64,000 bases of DNA from Entomobacter blattae (GCF_014672835.1 NZ_CP060244.1:2473001-2537000), one strand, 5' to 3'. Counted from the first letter of the stretch, positions 16,068-25,123 are shown. Translations and numbers: made by a program. The notes: generated from the sequence alone by a model not told the origin.

Positions 16068-16484
16068 CTATTCTTCTTCAATGAGTGCTTCTATAGGGAC
16101 ATCCAACGCCTTGGCCAGTTTTAACAACACCCTGACAGACCCTGTTTTAACGTGGGTTTCTATCTCGGCAATATAGGAAAGACTAATGCCAGACTGTTCT
16201 GCCAGTTTTTGTTGGGTCAACTTGCGCCGCTTACGCCATATGGCCAAAGGGTGAACCCCTTCATCCAACATCTGGTCAACCTCAGTTGCGGTATAAGTCA
16301 ACATCTCACCATGGGGGCTTTGAAGGGCTGCCTTCTTTTCCATTTCATAAAGGAATGTCGCCCGTTCGTCTTCCATCTCTTCTATCAGACCCTGCATAAG
16401 ACGAAGGTCGTCCTTGCTGATGGTGACTGTATCCTGCGTTTGGGCAAGGATTTTTGGAGAAATAGTATTAAGAGATGCACTCAT
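16068..16484 (-). CDS. HigA-like antitoxin with HTH domain
   Basis: The protein has 138 residues. The C-terminal 70 residues form an Xre-type helix-turn-helix: LAIWRKRRKLTQQKLAEQSG, ISLSYIAEIETH, then VRVLLKLAKALDVPIEALI. The N-terminal half (ISKDDLRLMQGLIEEMEDER) is helical and acidic, fit to wrap a basic toxin. The start overlaps the stop of the toxin gene by four bases (ATGA). Such antitoxins bind the toxin and repress their own operon. The pair lies on the minus strand inside the tail operon. Confidence 0.8.
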   Translation of the reverse strand: MSASLNTISPKILAQTQDTVTISKDDLRLMQGLIEEMEDERATFLYEMEKKAALQSPHGEMLTYTATEVDQMLDEGVHPLAIWRKRRKLTQQKLAEQSGISLSYIAEIETHVKTGSVRVLLKLAKALDVPIEALIEEE

Positions 16485-16735
16485 TCATAAACCTCCTTGC
16501 GGTGAGCTACTCTATAAACAACCATTTTATTGTCCACAACTTCAAACAAAGCCCTCCAGTTCCCTTTCCGAACCCTGTAATGGCCGGCCATAGTTCCCGT
16601 CAAAGCCTTTACAAAGCCAGGGTTTTCTGGGTGCTTCTCTGCTACCAACAGCAAGGCTTTACGAAGAGCCTTACTATCATGGGCTGGTAGTGCCTTGAGG
16701 TCTTTTAACGCAGAAATTGTATATTCCAGTTCCAT
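16481..16735 (-). CDS. RelE/HigB-family toxin
   Basis: The 84-residue product has LEYTISALKDLKALPAHDSK at the N-terminus, GHYRVRKGNWRALFEVVDNK and VYRVAHRKEVYE at the end. This is the RelE/ParE fold, with the basic residues near the end that mRNA interferases of this family use on the ribosome. Toxin first and antitoxin second is the HigBA order. Inside a prophage such pairs stabilise the element or exclude other phages; which applies here is not visible. Confidence 0.8.
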   Translation of the reverse strand: MELEYTISALKDLKALPAHDSKALRKALLLVAEKHPENPGFVKALTGTMAGHYRVRKGNWRALFEVVDNKMVVYRVAHRKEVYE

Positions 16736-16787
16736 AGCCTATTTATCGCATATAGAGATAATTTAAACAAGCAGAAAATAACAAACC

Positions 16788-18005
16788 ATGAATGAGTTTT
16801 CAGATATACCGCAAAAAACTGGGCACGAGGATGAGGTTTCCATCATCGTTAACGGTCAAATCCTCTCAGGCTGGACTGGCGTGAGTATCCGCACAGGTAT
16901 TGAGCTGATGCCGGCCACGTTTGAACTGGAAACAACAGAATTCACTCCCAATACCACCCAAATTGCCATTAAAGGGGAGGATCCCTGCACTGTGTTGATT
17001 GGGCCTGACAAGGTTATATCGGGGTATGTTGTATCAGTAGATAAAAGCCTTTCATCCAGCAACCATTCTGTTCGGGTTACTGGGGCATCCAAATCGGTTG
17101 ACCTTACAGAATGCTCCGCCATTTTTGATACCTATCAGGTCAATAACACAACGCCACTCCAATTAGCCCAAAAACTCTGTAAACCCTTTAACATTCAGGT
17201 TGAAACAGCAGGAGAAATCGGTGCGCTCAAAATCCCGCAATTCTCAGTTGTGCTAACCGAAACGCCTTACGAAATTATAGAGCGCGTTTGCCGTTACGCT
17301 GGCCTTCTGGCTTACGATCTCCCTAATGGGAATATTGTTCTTTCCAGAACCGGTAAAACGCAAGCCTCTGGTGGTTTTAGGGAAGGAAGCAATATTGAAA
17401 CTGCCGGGTATGGCGAGGGCATTGCAGGGCGGTTTTCCTTTGTGCAGGCCATTCTTGTCGGTAATGACCTGCTCTTTTCTGCTCCTGGGCAGGGGGAAAT
17501 AAAGCCCCAGGTTGACCATGTCTCTATTGGGGCCAAGGTTTTTGATGCTGGTGTGCCTCGCTACCGGCCTTTGCTGATCATGGCTGAACAGGGCGATTAC
17601 CAATATAAAATCACCCAGCAGCGCGCCCAGTGGGAAATCAATCGCCGTATTGCCCGATCAAGTGCTGTACAAATTCGCTGTGACTCCTGGCGTGATGGCT
17701 CTGGAAAATTATGGGCTATTAATACCCTGGCTTCAGTGAACATCCCTACACTAAAATGCACACCAAAAAACGCCCTGCTTATTTCAGAAATTGTCTTTAG
17801 CAAAAGCGTAGATGAAGGCACGCATGCTGACATTACCCTTATGGATGCCAAAGCTTTTCTCCCCGAACCCATCAACCTTACGCCACTGGCCGCCGGTGTG
17901 GCCCAGGCTGTGAATGAAAATGCTAAAACCTCTCAAAATTCCCAACAGATGGACACGGATTTTGCCAATAATTTTGATGATGACGATGATGGAGGGTTTT
18001 TCTGA
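16788..18005 (+). CDS. Baseplate hub protein (Mu gpP/P2 gpD-like)
   Basis: The 405-residue product starts with SIIVNGQILSGWTGVSIRTG and has NTTPLQLAQKLCKPFNIQVE and ETPYEIIERVCRYAGLLAYD, the two conserved blocks of Mu gpP and late-control gpD hub proteins. The C-terminal 60 residues are low-complexity, ending in a run of Asp before GGFF. The hub joins tube to spike in the contractile baseplate. Its TGA overlaps the gp45 ATG. It is separated from gpN by the HigBA insertion. Confidence 0.88.
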   Translation: MNEFSDIPQKTGHEDEVSIIVNGQILSGWTGVSIRTGIELMPATFELETTEFTPNTTQIAIKGEDPCTVLIGPDKVISGYVVSVDKSLSSSNHSVRVTGASKSVDLTECSAIFDTYQVNNTTPLQLAQKLCKPFNIQVETAGEIGALKIPQFSVVLTETPYEIIERVCRYAGLLAYDLPNGNIVLSRTGKTQASGGFREGSNIETAGYGEGIAGRFSFVQAILVGNDLLFSAPGQGEIKPQVDHVSIGAKVFDAGVPRYRPLLIMAEQGDYQYKITQQRAQWEINRRIARSSAVQIRCDSWRDGSGKLWAINTLASVNIPTLKCTPKNALLISEIVFSKSVDEGTHADITLMDAKAFLPEPINLTPLAAGVAQAVNENAKTSQNSQQMDTDFANNFDDDDDGGFF

Positions 18006-18544
18006 TGTCCCTTGAAAAACGCCTGGCTAGACGGGTGAGCATGTCCACCTCACTCGGTCGCTTAAGTGCCGATATCAACCAGTCCAAATCAACGCCTACG
18101 GCACAAATGGTTTTAGGAGGAAGCGAGGTGCGTTCTGATATACCATTCCTTCAACATTACGGGTTTGCAAGCTTACCTTTGGCTGGAACAGACCTGCATA
18201 TTTCATTCCAGAGTGGGGATAGAACCCACGGGGTAGTTACTGCCAGTAATGATCAACGCTATCGTCCACAAGCTCTAAAACCTGGTGAAAGCTGTCTTTA
18301 TAATCATAATGGCAGTATGGTTCTTATCCAAAAAGATGGTACTATTTATATTAAACCCTCTAATGGCAAGGTTGTTATTGATGCCAAGGATATTACTATT
18401 ACCGGTGACGTTACCCTTAAAGGCAAACTCTCTGTCAGTGAAGAAATCACTGGTAAAGAGGTAGAAGCGTCTGGGGTAAAACTAACCTCTCACCGCCACA
18501 GTAATGGCAATCAGGGCCAGCCCACGGGAGGCCCCCTCTCATGA
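18005..18544 (+). CDS. Baseplate spike protein (Mu gp45/P2 gpV-like)
   Basis: The protein has 179 residues. The N-terminal domain (residues 1-95, including SDIPFLQHYGFASLPLAGTD) is the OB-fold part, QKDGTIYIKPSNGKVVIDAK begins the beta-helix, and SHRHSNGNQGQPTGGPLS at the C-terminus carries a His-x-His pair like the one that holds an iron ion at the tip of P2 gpV and Mu gp45. The spike pierces the outer membrane. Overlaps with both neighbours show tight coupling. Confidence 0.88.
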   Translation: MSLEKRLARRVSMSTSLGRLSADINQSKSTPTAQMVLGGSEVRSDIPFLQHYGFASLPLAGTDLHISFQSGDRTHGVVTASNDQRYRPQALKPGESCLYNHNGSMVLIQKDGTIYIKPSNGKVVIDAKDITITGDVTLKGKLSVSEEITGKEVEASGVKLTSHRHSNGNQGQPTGGPLS

Positions 18545-19032
18545 CGACAACTGCTATGATGAGGGATGTTAAAATTGTCTGGAACGACCAAACCCTGCAT
18601 GGGGATTGGGTTTTAGATAATGGCGATCTGGCTTTGGATAATGCTCTACTGTCCGCTGTACTAGTCTCACTGTTTTCTGATGGCCTGGCCCCATTGGAAC
18701 CCACAGCTTTAGATGCACAAGTGGGGCTTATAACCCCACAGGACAGGCGCGGCTGGTGGGGTGATGCTCTACGGAAAACCCCAATTGGTTCACGCCTGTG
18801 GCAGCTTAAACGGAGTATAAAAGCCAATCAGTCCAGTGTTTTACTAGAGGCTAAAGATCTTTGTTTTGATGCCCTTTCTTGGCTGGTTAATGAAGGTATC
18901 GTGGGCAAAATTGCCGTTGAAACCAGCTGGAAAAGTGCAACAACCCTGCTCATAAAAATTACCTTAACTCGGCCCAACAGTAATGCACCCGATCTATTTC
19001 AATTCCAGTACGCCTGGGAAGGGTTAGTCTAA
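18541..19032 (+). CDS. Baseplate protein, Mu gp46 family
   Basis: The 163-residue product is typical for gp46: WVLDNGDLALDNALLSAVLV, then SLFSDGLAP, DRRGWWGDALRKTPIGSRLW, and KDLCFDALSWLVNEGIVGKI. It is related to gp25-like wedge proteins. Coupled to gp45 before it (ATGA) and gp47 after it. Confidence 0.88.
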   Translation: MTTTAMMRDVKIVWNDQTLHGDWVLDNGDLALDNALLSAVLVSLFSDGLAPLEPTALDAQVGLITPQDRRGWWGDALRKTPIGSRLWQLKRSIKANQSSVLLEAKDLCFDALSWLVNEGIVGKIAVETSWKSATTLLIKITLTRPNSNAPDLFQFQYAWEGLV

Positions 19033-20147
19033 TGCCATTTTTGCGACCAACACTCAAACAGCTCGTTCAGCAAGGTGTGCAGGATATTACCTCAGCAGGA
19101 ATAGAAGGGGTTGGAGCACTCCTCACCAACTCCGTTCTGGGTGTTATTAACACGGTTCTCTCTGGGATGAGTTGGTTACATTTCTCCTACCTAGATTGGA
19201 TTGCCAAACAGGCCGTCCCCTGGACAGCCAGTGATGAATATTTGGCCGCCTGGGGTGCCATGAAAGGGGTCTACCTCAAACAGGCCAATAAAGCCGGGGG
19301 GCAGGTCATATTTATAGCTCGGGGCAATACAACGCTCCCTACCGGCACACTCATTAGTCGTCCAGATGGCCTGCTTTATATCACCACACAGGATGCCGTA
19401 AGAAACGGTGATACCCTTCAAGCCCCTGTTACGGCGGTAAATGGGGGGGCAGCAGGCAATTATGCCTTGGGTGCTTCTGTTAGCCTGGCTAGCCCTGTTA
19501 TAGGTATAGAAAGCACGGGTAGTGTCACTCAAGCTATAACTGGCGGGTCTGATACTGAAACACAGGAGCAATTCCGCACCCGTGTGCTGGATGTGTTTCG
19601 CGCAACCGGCAGTAATGGGCGCGAGCAGGACTATATTAACTGGGCATTGGCTGTCTCAGGGGTAACACGCGCCTGGGTTGCCAGAAACGGTTTTGGGCCC
19701 GGCACTGTCGTGCTCTATATTATGCTCGATAATGCCAATGCAGATTTGAACGGTTTCCCTATAGGGCGCAACGGTTCTGCCAGTCTGGAGACACGCTATC
19801 AACAGGCCACAGGCGACCAGCTCAGAGTCGCTAATGCAATATGGGACGAACAACCCGTTACAGCCCTTGTCATTGTCTGCGCCCCCCAACCGCTCACAGT
19901 AAATTTTACTATATCTGATACAGGGACCGCCAATTCAGAGGAAAACCGTAAAGCTGTTTATAACGCTCTACAGGCCATGTTTTTACGCCTTTCCTCACCA
20001 GGTGGCACACTTTACCCTAGCGACTGGAACGAGGCCATCTCAACAGTCACAGCACTACCTCATTTTACGGTCACTGCCCCTTCAACTTCCATCATCGCCT
20101 CAACAGGTACAATGCCAGTTCTCGGCACGGTAACACTCCAATCATGA
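19032..20147 (+). CDS. Baseplate J-like wedge protein (Mu gp47)
   Basis: The protein has 371 residues. DWIAKQAVPWTASDEYLAAW, then TQEQFRTRVLDVFRATGSNG and EQDYINWALAVSGVTRAWVA are the family signature of baseplate J proteins. The C-terminal PSDWNEAISTVTALPHFTVT completes it. It makes the wedge to which tail fibres attach. It overlaps gp48 by four bases. Confidence 0.9.
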   Translation: MPFLRPTLKQLVQQGVQDITSAGIEGVGALLTNSVLGVINTVLSGMSWLHFSYLDWIAKQAVPWTASDEYLAAWGAMKGVYLKQANKAGGQVIFIARGNTTLPTGTLISRPDGLLYITTQDAVRNGDTLQAPVTAVNGGAAGNYALGASVSLASPVIGIESTGSVTQAITGGSDTETQEQFRTRVLDVFRATGSNGREQDYINWALAVSGVTRAWVARNGFGPGTVVLYIMLDNANADLNGFPIGRNGSASLETRYQQATGDQLRVANAIWDEQPVTALVIVCAPQPLTVNFTISDTGTANSEENRKAVYNALQAMFLRLSSPGGTLYPSDWNEAISTVTALPHFTVTAPSTSIIASTGTMPVLGTVTLQS

Positions 20148-20692
20148 TATTTAACAATGAGAATTTTACCAAAGCCTTGTTGGATTTGTTCCCCAAAGGG
20201 CCGATATGGAACCGCTTGCCCGATGGGCCAATGGCGTTTCTGTGTAAAATATGGGCCCAGCCTTTTGCCAGGAATGCCGCACGGGCTGAAGTTTTGTTGA
20301 CAGATGTCTTCCCCGGCACCTCTTCTGAAACATTACCTGAATGGGAGAAAACGGTTGGGTTGCCTGATCCAAATTTGCCAGCTTTGGATCCATCCCTTGA
20401 AGGCAGACGGACAAGTGTTGTAAACCGCCTGACGGATACGGGCCAGAGTGACCAGGATTATTACATCTCAATCGCCAAAAGCTATGGTTACCCCATTACC
20501 ATAACATTTTTTTCACCTCTTGTCTTTGGCCAAACTTTTGGCCTGGCTTTTAGGGGGGAGGTTTGGGCCCATGTCTGGCAGGTGAACGCGCCAGAAGCCT
20601 CCTCTTCTGTTCCGGGCGGCAAAGCACAATTAGAACAGATTTTACGAGCCCTTGCACCGCCTCATACCATCGTCATATTCAACTACATATAG
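20144..20692 (+). CDS. Baseplate/tail protein, Mu gp48 (DUF2313) family
   Basis: The 182-residue product has FTKALLDLFPKGPIWNRLPD at the N-terminus and ETLPEWEKTVGLPDPNLPAL, the DUF2313 (YmfQ) pattern. The C-terminal part binds the first tail fibre in Mu. It is followed directly by the fibre gene. Confidence 0.85.
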   Translation: MIFNNENFTKALLDLFPKGPIWNRLPDGPMAFLCKIWAQPFARNAARAEVLLTDVFPGTSSETLPEWEKTVGLPDPNLPALDPSLEGRRTSVVNRLTDTGQSDQDYYISIAKSYGYPITITFFSPLVFGQTFGLAFRGEVWAHVWQVNAPEASSSVPGGKAQLEQILRALAPPHTIVIFNYI

Positions 20693-20699
20693 GCCTGTC

Positions 20700-21815
20700 A
20701 TGGAATTATTGATTTCTGCAAATTCTGTTCCTCTGGAAAGGGCTGATAAGGCGCCTATTGGGGGGATACCGCAATACGCCACTTCCGGGGATCCCATTTT
20801 GAATATTGCCCCAACGGTTATTCCCGCCTGGCACTATAACATGCTAACCGCAGAAGTGTATTATGTTATTAAGCAGGCCGGCCTTGTACCTGACCGGAAC
20901 GACTGGACACAGCTGGATCAGGCCCTGGCTAAAAAATATGCCACTTTGGAATATATTAACGAACAGAACAAAAACGCCGTCACCTCAACGGGTTTTGCCA
21001 GTGTGGATCTGGAAACAGGCTACGGTGGGGCCGTTTTTAAAACGCGTGACGGGGGAAAGTCTTATGCGTTTCCCCAAAGTGCGCTGCCAAGCCCTACCCA
21101 GTTGGGTATCAACGCTCTTGCCTTTAATATAGCCGCCCAACAGCTGGTGGTTGCTGATACCAACAACAATTTCCACTACTATTATTCCACAAACCAAATT
21201 GACGACCTGCTCAACAAAAAAGCAGACCTCTCATTTCTGAACAGGAATTTTGTTAGCGGACAGAATACGGGGGTCAATGTGAGTATTACCCGTATTGAAC
21301 TGGCGGGTTCCACTAACGGGGGTGATGACACAGCTAGTGCCTATATCAACGTTTCAACAGATACTGGTAAACTTGTATCTGTTCCAACCAATGCTAATGT
21401 GGCTCGCCAAATTACCGACTATGCCCAGCCTAAAGGGGATTACCAGCCCGCCGGAAATTACCAACCCAAAGGTAATTATGTTACCCAGGAACAATATAAA
21501 GAAGATTTTGATAGTGGCGATACCAGGGTTGCCACGTTTGCCTACGGGCATGAGATAATGTTTTTTAAAACCAACGCCGTCAAGGAAGGGGAAAGGATAA
21601 CATTTCCCAGGGCGTTTGCTGTTGGCACCACTCCGGTTGTCGTTATTACCCCTGTGCAGGGCAGTGACGAGCGTAAAATCTGGTCCAGTGTTTATAATAT
21701 CACCAATGATGGGTTTAATATTTCTGGCCAGTTTTTAAGCCACGGCAACATTCACCCTATTGATGATGGGGATTTTCAGGCTGTGTTTAACGTTATGGCA
21801 GCCGGGGTCAAATAA
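20700..21815 (+). CDS. Tail fibre protein
   Basis: The frame is open from 20652. I take the ATG at 20700, just after the gp48 stop (371 residues). The N-terminal 90 residues (ANSVPLERADKAPIGGIPQY, HYNMLTAEVYYVIKQAGLVP) form the baseplate-binding part. The middle is repetitive, with a short QPKGDYQPAGNYQPKGNY repeat near residue 265. The C-terminal YGHEIMFFKTNAVKEGERIT, FPRAFAVGTTPVVVITP is a receptor-binding-type beta domain seen in many phage fibres. The host receptor cannot be read from sequence. Confidence 0.8.
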   Translation: MELLISANSVPLERADKAPIGGIPQYATSGDPILNIAPTVIPAWHYNMLTAEVYYVIKQAGLVPDRNDWTQLDQALAKKYATLEYINEQNKNAVTSTGFASVDLETGYGGAVFKTRDGGKSYAFPQSALPSPTQLGINALAFNIAAQQLVVADTNNNFHYYYSTNQIDDLLNKKADLSFLNRNFVSGQNTGVNVSITRIELAGSTNGGDDTASAYINVSTDTGKLVSVPTNANVARQITDYAQPKGDYQPAGNYQPKGNYVTQEQYKEDFDSGDTRVATFAYGHEIMFFKTNAVKEGERITFPRAFAVGTTPVVVITPVQGSDERKIWSSVYNITNDGFNISGQFLSHGNIHPIDDGDFQAVFNVMAAGVK

Positions 21816-21855
21816 TAAAACCTTAAAAATTCCCTGTGGTCTTCTCCTTTATCAT

Positions 21856-21878
21856 ATCCTCTCCGGAGAGGATTTTTA
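21856..21878 (+). terminator. Perfect hairpin terminator after the first fibre gene
   Basis: ATCCTCTCC/GGAGAGGAT at 21856-21873 is a perfect palindrome followed by five T. It separates the core tail operon from the fibre accessory genes. Confidence 0.75.
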
Positions 21879-21904
21879 TATCTATTTTTCTGGAAAGTTG
21901 GATC

Positions 21905-22867
21905 ATGCCCACTCCATTCAATCTGCCTATTGATGTGTACCAAAATCCATCATCGCAAGCCTGTACGCCACATACACCTGGTCCATTTCCACCAGACCAT
22001 AATTGCAACATTCCCAATCGTCCCCCTTTTCCACCGCCCTGTGTTCCAGACGATGTAGCACCTGGCAATTGGTTTGTTGTTCCACCAGGCCCTCTTGCTT
22101 TTGACTCCATGGTATTAGGCAATAAGGGGCCGGGGGAGAGCAGGCGGTATTGGATCGACTTTCATAACCAGCTTGCCAGAGACGATGAGCTTACAGCCAT
22201 CAGTGCAGAAGCTGGTGATCCTAAATTGGTGCTCTCGGAGTTTGTGGCTGATCCTGAAAACAGGGGCGCATTTTACGTTACTATTTCCGGCGGCACGCTG
22301 AATATGCGCTCTGGTATCCGTTTCCGGCTCATTTTGGATACCGGTGAGGTGCGTGAGGTCGTGCTGCAAAGCCTGGTGATGGATCAGGGGCTGATCAGTG
22401 GGCCCAATTGTCCGCCTGTATCATTGGGGCGTGGGATACGGGGAACGCAGATCTGGATAGCAGACAAAGACCCCGATGCTTCCTACGTTCCCCCTAACGG
22501 GTTTGCGCCCCTGGTCTACGACCTGGTGATTAACGAGACCACGAACGGGTTGTGGCAGTATCAACCCGTTACTCCAGGCAGCCGTAGTAACGCATGGAAA
22601 TTTATTATCGTATTGGGCGGCCCACGTGGTGAGCCTGGTAAATCGGCCTATCAGAGCTGGCTTGATACTGGCCATACGGGGAGCGAGGACGAGTTTGTAG
22701 CCTCTCTCAAGGGGGAGAAGGGCGATTCGTTGAATAGTGCTCTATTCAAGCAGATGTTTGAGGATTTTATGGCAGAGCTACCCCTTACTGACCCGGGAGA
22801 TGGTGTTTCCCTGTGGAACAACGGGAATATTCCAACAATAAGCGTGGCTAAGGAAGAAAATTTTTGA
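21905..22867 (+). CDS. Tail fibre-associated protein with collagen-like segment
   Basis: The frame is open from 21836, but the upstream ATG lies in the terminator, so I take the ATG at 21905 (320 residues). Residues 1-65 are very Pro-rich (PPFPPPCVPDD). The middle (85-240) is a beta-rich domain. GGPRGEPGKSAYQSWLDTGH with FVASLKGEKGDS is the Gly-x-Pro linker plus AYQSWL-type motif common in phage fibre proteins. I infer an accessory fibre or spike role. Function is not established. Confidence 0.6.
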   Translation: MPTPFNLPIDVYQNPSSQACTPHTPGPFPPDHNCNIPNRPPFPPPCVPDDVAPGNWFVVPPGPLAFDSMVLGNKGPGESRRYWIDFHNQLARDDELTAISAEAGDPKLVLSEFVADPENRGAFYVTISGGTLNMRSGIRFRLILDTGEVREVVLQSLVMDQGLISGPNCPPVSLGRGIRGTQIWIADKDPDASYVPPNGFAPLVYDLVINETTNGLWQYQPVTPGSRSNAWKFIIVLGGPRGEPGKSAYQSWLDTGHTGSEDEFVASLKGEKGDSLNSALFKQMFEDFMAELPLTDPGDGVSLWNNGNIPTISVAKEENF

Positions 22868-22883
22868 GGTTAGGAAGAGTGGC

Positions 22884-24632
22884 GTGAAACAGAATTACAT
22901 TATAGCAGCCTTGGCTGCTTTTTTTATGTCTACGGCCTATGGAAAGTCGCCGGCCCCATTTGTTCCCCCTGGCGGTTTTGTCTCTGGAGAGATGACTGTT
23001 CAGAACGGGGCGGGGGAAAGCATTATTAAAATGACCAATGGTGCACCTGATGAGCTGGCAGGCCTCGACCTTTCATTTATTGGCGGGTTTAAAGACAGTG
23101 CAGGCAACAAACTCTCGCGAGGGCTTTATGTCTCATCTCAGCCCTATGGGGCGTTTGGCGCAGGGTGCGGCTTATGCCTGATTATGACCGCAGACGGTAT
23201 CACCGAGGCCGGGGGCAGGCCTGCCATATCAGGGGTGGATTACCGCAACGGGGCGGCCTCTGTGGTGAACTCTATTAACTTTGACCAGGTCGGGTTTTAC
23301 GAGTTTGCCGATAATACCACGGCCAGAATGGTTCTGGATGTGAGCGCCTATACAGCAGACGGTGTCACCCTCAAAACCCCTATGACAACCGCCCAAATGG
23401 CCCAACTCCACCCCAATATGTATATTCAAACCAACTCCATTGACTCGTCCCTCCCTGAAACAGGCACAGCTCAGGGGCTGTTGCCAACCCTGCGCAGTTA
23501 TTTCGGGTTTATCAAATCGTGGGATGCTACCCATATTTACGTTACAGGATGGGCCGTTCCCGGTATTGGCTCAACGGCTGCAGGGCAGGTGCCCTCAACC
23601 AGCTATGACAGCTGGTATTCTGATTATAAAAGGCCAGTGGTTTTTGTTGGTGCGCCCAACAAGACCTTTGGGCGTAACCTGTTCCTCGCCTATGATGGGG
23701 CCAAGGCGGGATCACTGGCGATCTCGACCATTCACCAGCTTGAGGGAGAAGAGCTGGACATGTTTATCAAGCATGAAGTGCGTCCCCATAGTGTGTCCCT
23801 GCACGGTCTGACTATTACGCCCCTGTTTGAAAACCATAATCCGGAGGTGCTCACCACAGACAGCTACGACTTGCAGCTGGCGGGCGATATTGCGGATCAC
23901 CTCGTTATCAACGAGGCGGCCAAAAATAATGTCATTCGTGCCAATTCCTTTTACGTCCACGGGAACGAGGGGGTTGGCCTGGCCCAGAACGGGGCCATAC
24001 AAAAACGTATTGGCCTCGAATATTCAGCATGGAGCGATAGCGGGCATAATTTTCGTCTGGCCAGTTATCTCTCCAAGGATGGAACCACCACTGCCTGGCA
24101 GGATACGAGCCTGCATTTGGGTCTATTGATTGATGGGGTTCAGGGCCAGTTTACCGGATCAAGCCCTGAGGGAGACATTGTCTGGAATGGGCAGGGTAAT
24201 ACAGGCGGGTTAGCCCTCTGTGGTGGGTCTGGCCAATGCGGTGTGATCCAGCACTATGATGGCAGTGTTACCCTCGGCTCTGCCATTGTTAACGGCTCGT
24301 TCTCGTTTATGCCTGACTCAGGTGATAGCCAGGGCCACCCCTATATCCAGGCAGAAAGTGCGAACACGGTTAAATTCGCTACGTCATCCGGTGCTGGGGT
24401 GCTCGTCAAAACGGCCCAGCTGGATACAACGGGTGATATTAACGTTGGCAACAATCTGGTTTTGTCACCAACGCCCTATAACAATCTGGGCTCGGCAAAT
24501 CGTCCAGGCACACAACGTTACTGCTCAGATTGCTATTCCACCCTAAACGCAGATCACACGCCAGGTATCCCCGTCTGGGCCAATGGAACACTCTGGACAG
24601 ATGCGCTCGGCAATGAGGCCGGGCACCCGTAA
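22884..24632 (+). CDS. Tail spike-like protein with apparent signal peptide
   Basis: The product has 582 residues with a GTG start preceded by AGGAAG. MKQNYIIAALAAFFMSTAYG is a textbook Sec signal peptide, which is unusual for a virion protein. The body is beta-rich with many Gly/Asn/Asp and a repeated TTGDINVGNNLVLSPTPYNN style; residues near the end (RPGTQRYCSDCYSTLNADHT) resemble the distal part of phage spikes. It could be a secreted surface protein carried by the phage, or a spike with a hydrophobic N-terminus. Codon use and GC look like the tail genes. Confidence is good for the gene, low for the role. Confidence 0.6.
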   Translation: MKQNYIIAALAAFFMSTAYGKSPAPFVPPGGFVSGEMTVQNGAGESIIKMTNGAPDELAGLDLSFIGGFKDSAGNKLSRGLYVSSQPYGAFGAGCGLCLIMTADGITEAGGRPAISGVDYRNGAASVVNSINFDQVGFYEFADNTTARMVLDVSAYTADGVTLKTPMTTAQMAQLHPNMYIQTNSIDSSLPETGTAQGLLPTLRSYFGFIKSWDATHIYVTGWAVPGIGSTAAGQVPSTSYDSWYSDYKRPVVFVGAPNKTFGRNLFLAYDGAKAGSLAISTIHQLEGEELDMFIKHEVRPHSVSLHGLTITPLFENHNPEVLTTDSYDLQLAGDIADHLVINEAAKNNVIRANSFYVHGNEGVGLAQNGAIQKRIGLEYSAWSDSGHNFRLASYLSKDGTTTAWQDTSLHLGLLIDGVQGQFTGSSPEGDIVWNGQGNTGGLALCGGSGQCGVIQHYDGSVTLGSAIVNGSFSFMPDSGDSQGHPYIQAESANTVKFATSSGAGVLVKTAQLDTTGDINVGNNLVLSPTPYNNLGSANRPGTQRYCSDCYSTLNADHTPGIPVWANGTLWTDALGNEAGHP

Positions 24633-24846
24633 CGCATACAACCGCACTTTAATCAGCAGCTGAATTGAGGGTGGAGAGAAAGCTTACAGGTTTGAGATTA
24701 AAAACGGGAGAATATTAATAAAGTGTTACTATAACACATAAAAAATGAAATTATATATTTCAATCTTTTCTATATTAAAATATAATCCAATAAGATATAC
24801 CTAAATACAGAAAAGATGATATAACATCGTTTCAAGGAGAATTATT
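24633..24846 (+). other. AT-rich leader region upstream of the bacteriocin-like genes
   Basis: An AT-rich stretch that contrasts sharply with the GC-richer fibre genes. It contains an inverted repeat GTGTTA-CTA-TAACAC at 24723-24737, a possible operator, the promoter candidate listed separately, and AAGGAG just before the 24847 start. Confidence 0.5.
24758..24786 (+). promoter_or_regulatory. Candidate promoter for the bacteriocin-like pair
   Basis: A perfect TATAAT at 24781-24786, with TTTCAA 17 bases upstream as a weak -35. It sits about 60 bases before the first start codon, in the AT-rich leader. Confidence 0.4.
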
Positions 24847-25068
24847 ATGAGAGAGCTTTTACAAACCGAAGTTATTCTTGTTTCTGGGGGAAAACGTAGT
24901 GTTGGCGGTTATCTAAAAGATTTAGGTATTGGTGTGGCTGGGTCCGCAGCTACCTTTGGGCTTGCTGGGGCAGTTGGTGGACCAGCTGCGGCTGCTGGTG
25001 GTGCATTTGTTGGTGCGCATTTTGGCGCAATTGGCGCCAGCATCAAATGGATTATAAAGGGCGACTGA
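24847..25068 (+). CDS. Double-glycine-leader bacteriocin-like peptide 1
   Basis: The 73-residue precursor starts MRELLQTEVILVSGG/KRS. The Arg-Glu-Leu, hydrophobic pair and Val-Ser-Gly-Gly are the leader of class II bacteriocins and microcins cut by C39-peptidase ABC exporters. The 58-residue core is Gly/Ala-rich with many GxxxG-type spacings (VGGPAAAAGGAF, GAHFGAIGAS), able to form a membrane helix, and ends IKWIIKGD. AAGGAG precedes the ATG. No exporter or immunity gene is obvious in the window. It is paired with the next gene, which shares the leader, as in two-peptide (class IIb) systems. Confidence 0.65.
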   Translation: MRELLQTEVILVSGGKRSVGGYLKDLGIGVAGSAATFGLAGAVGGPAAAAGGAFVGAHFGAIGASIKWIIKGD

Positions 25069-25123
25069 GGTTTGCCTTACTTTGTTTTTATTTATAATTC
25101 GTAACTCTAGGGAGTATTAAATA

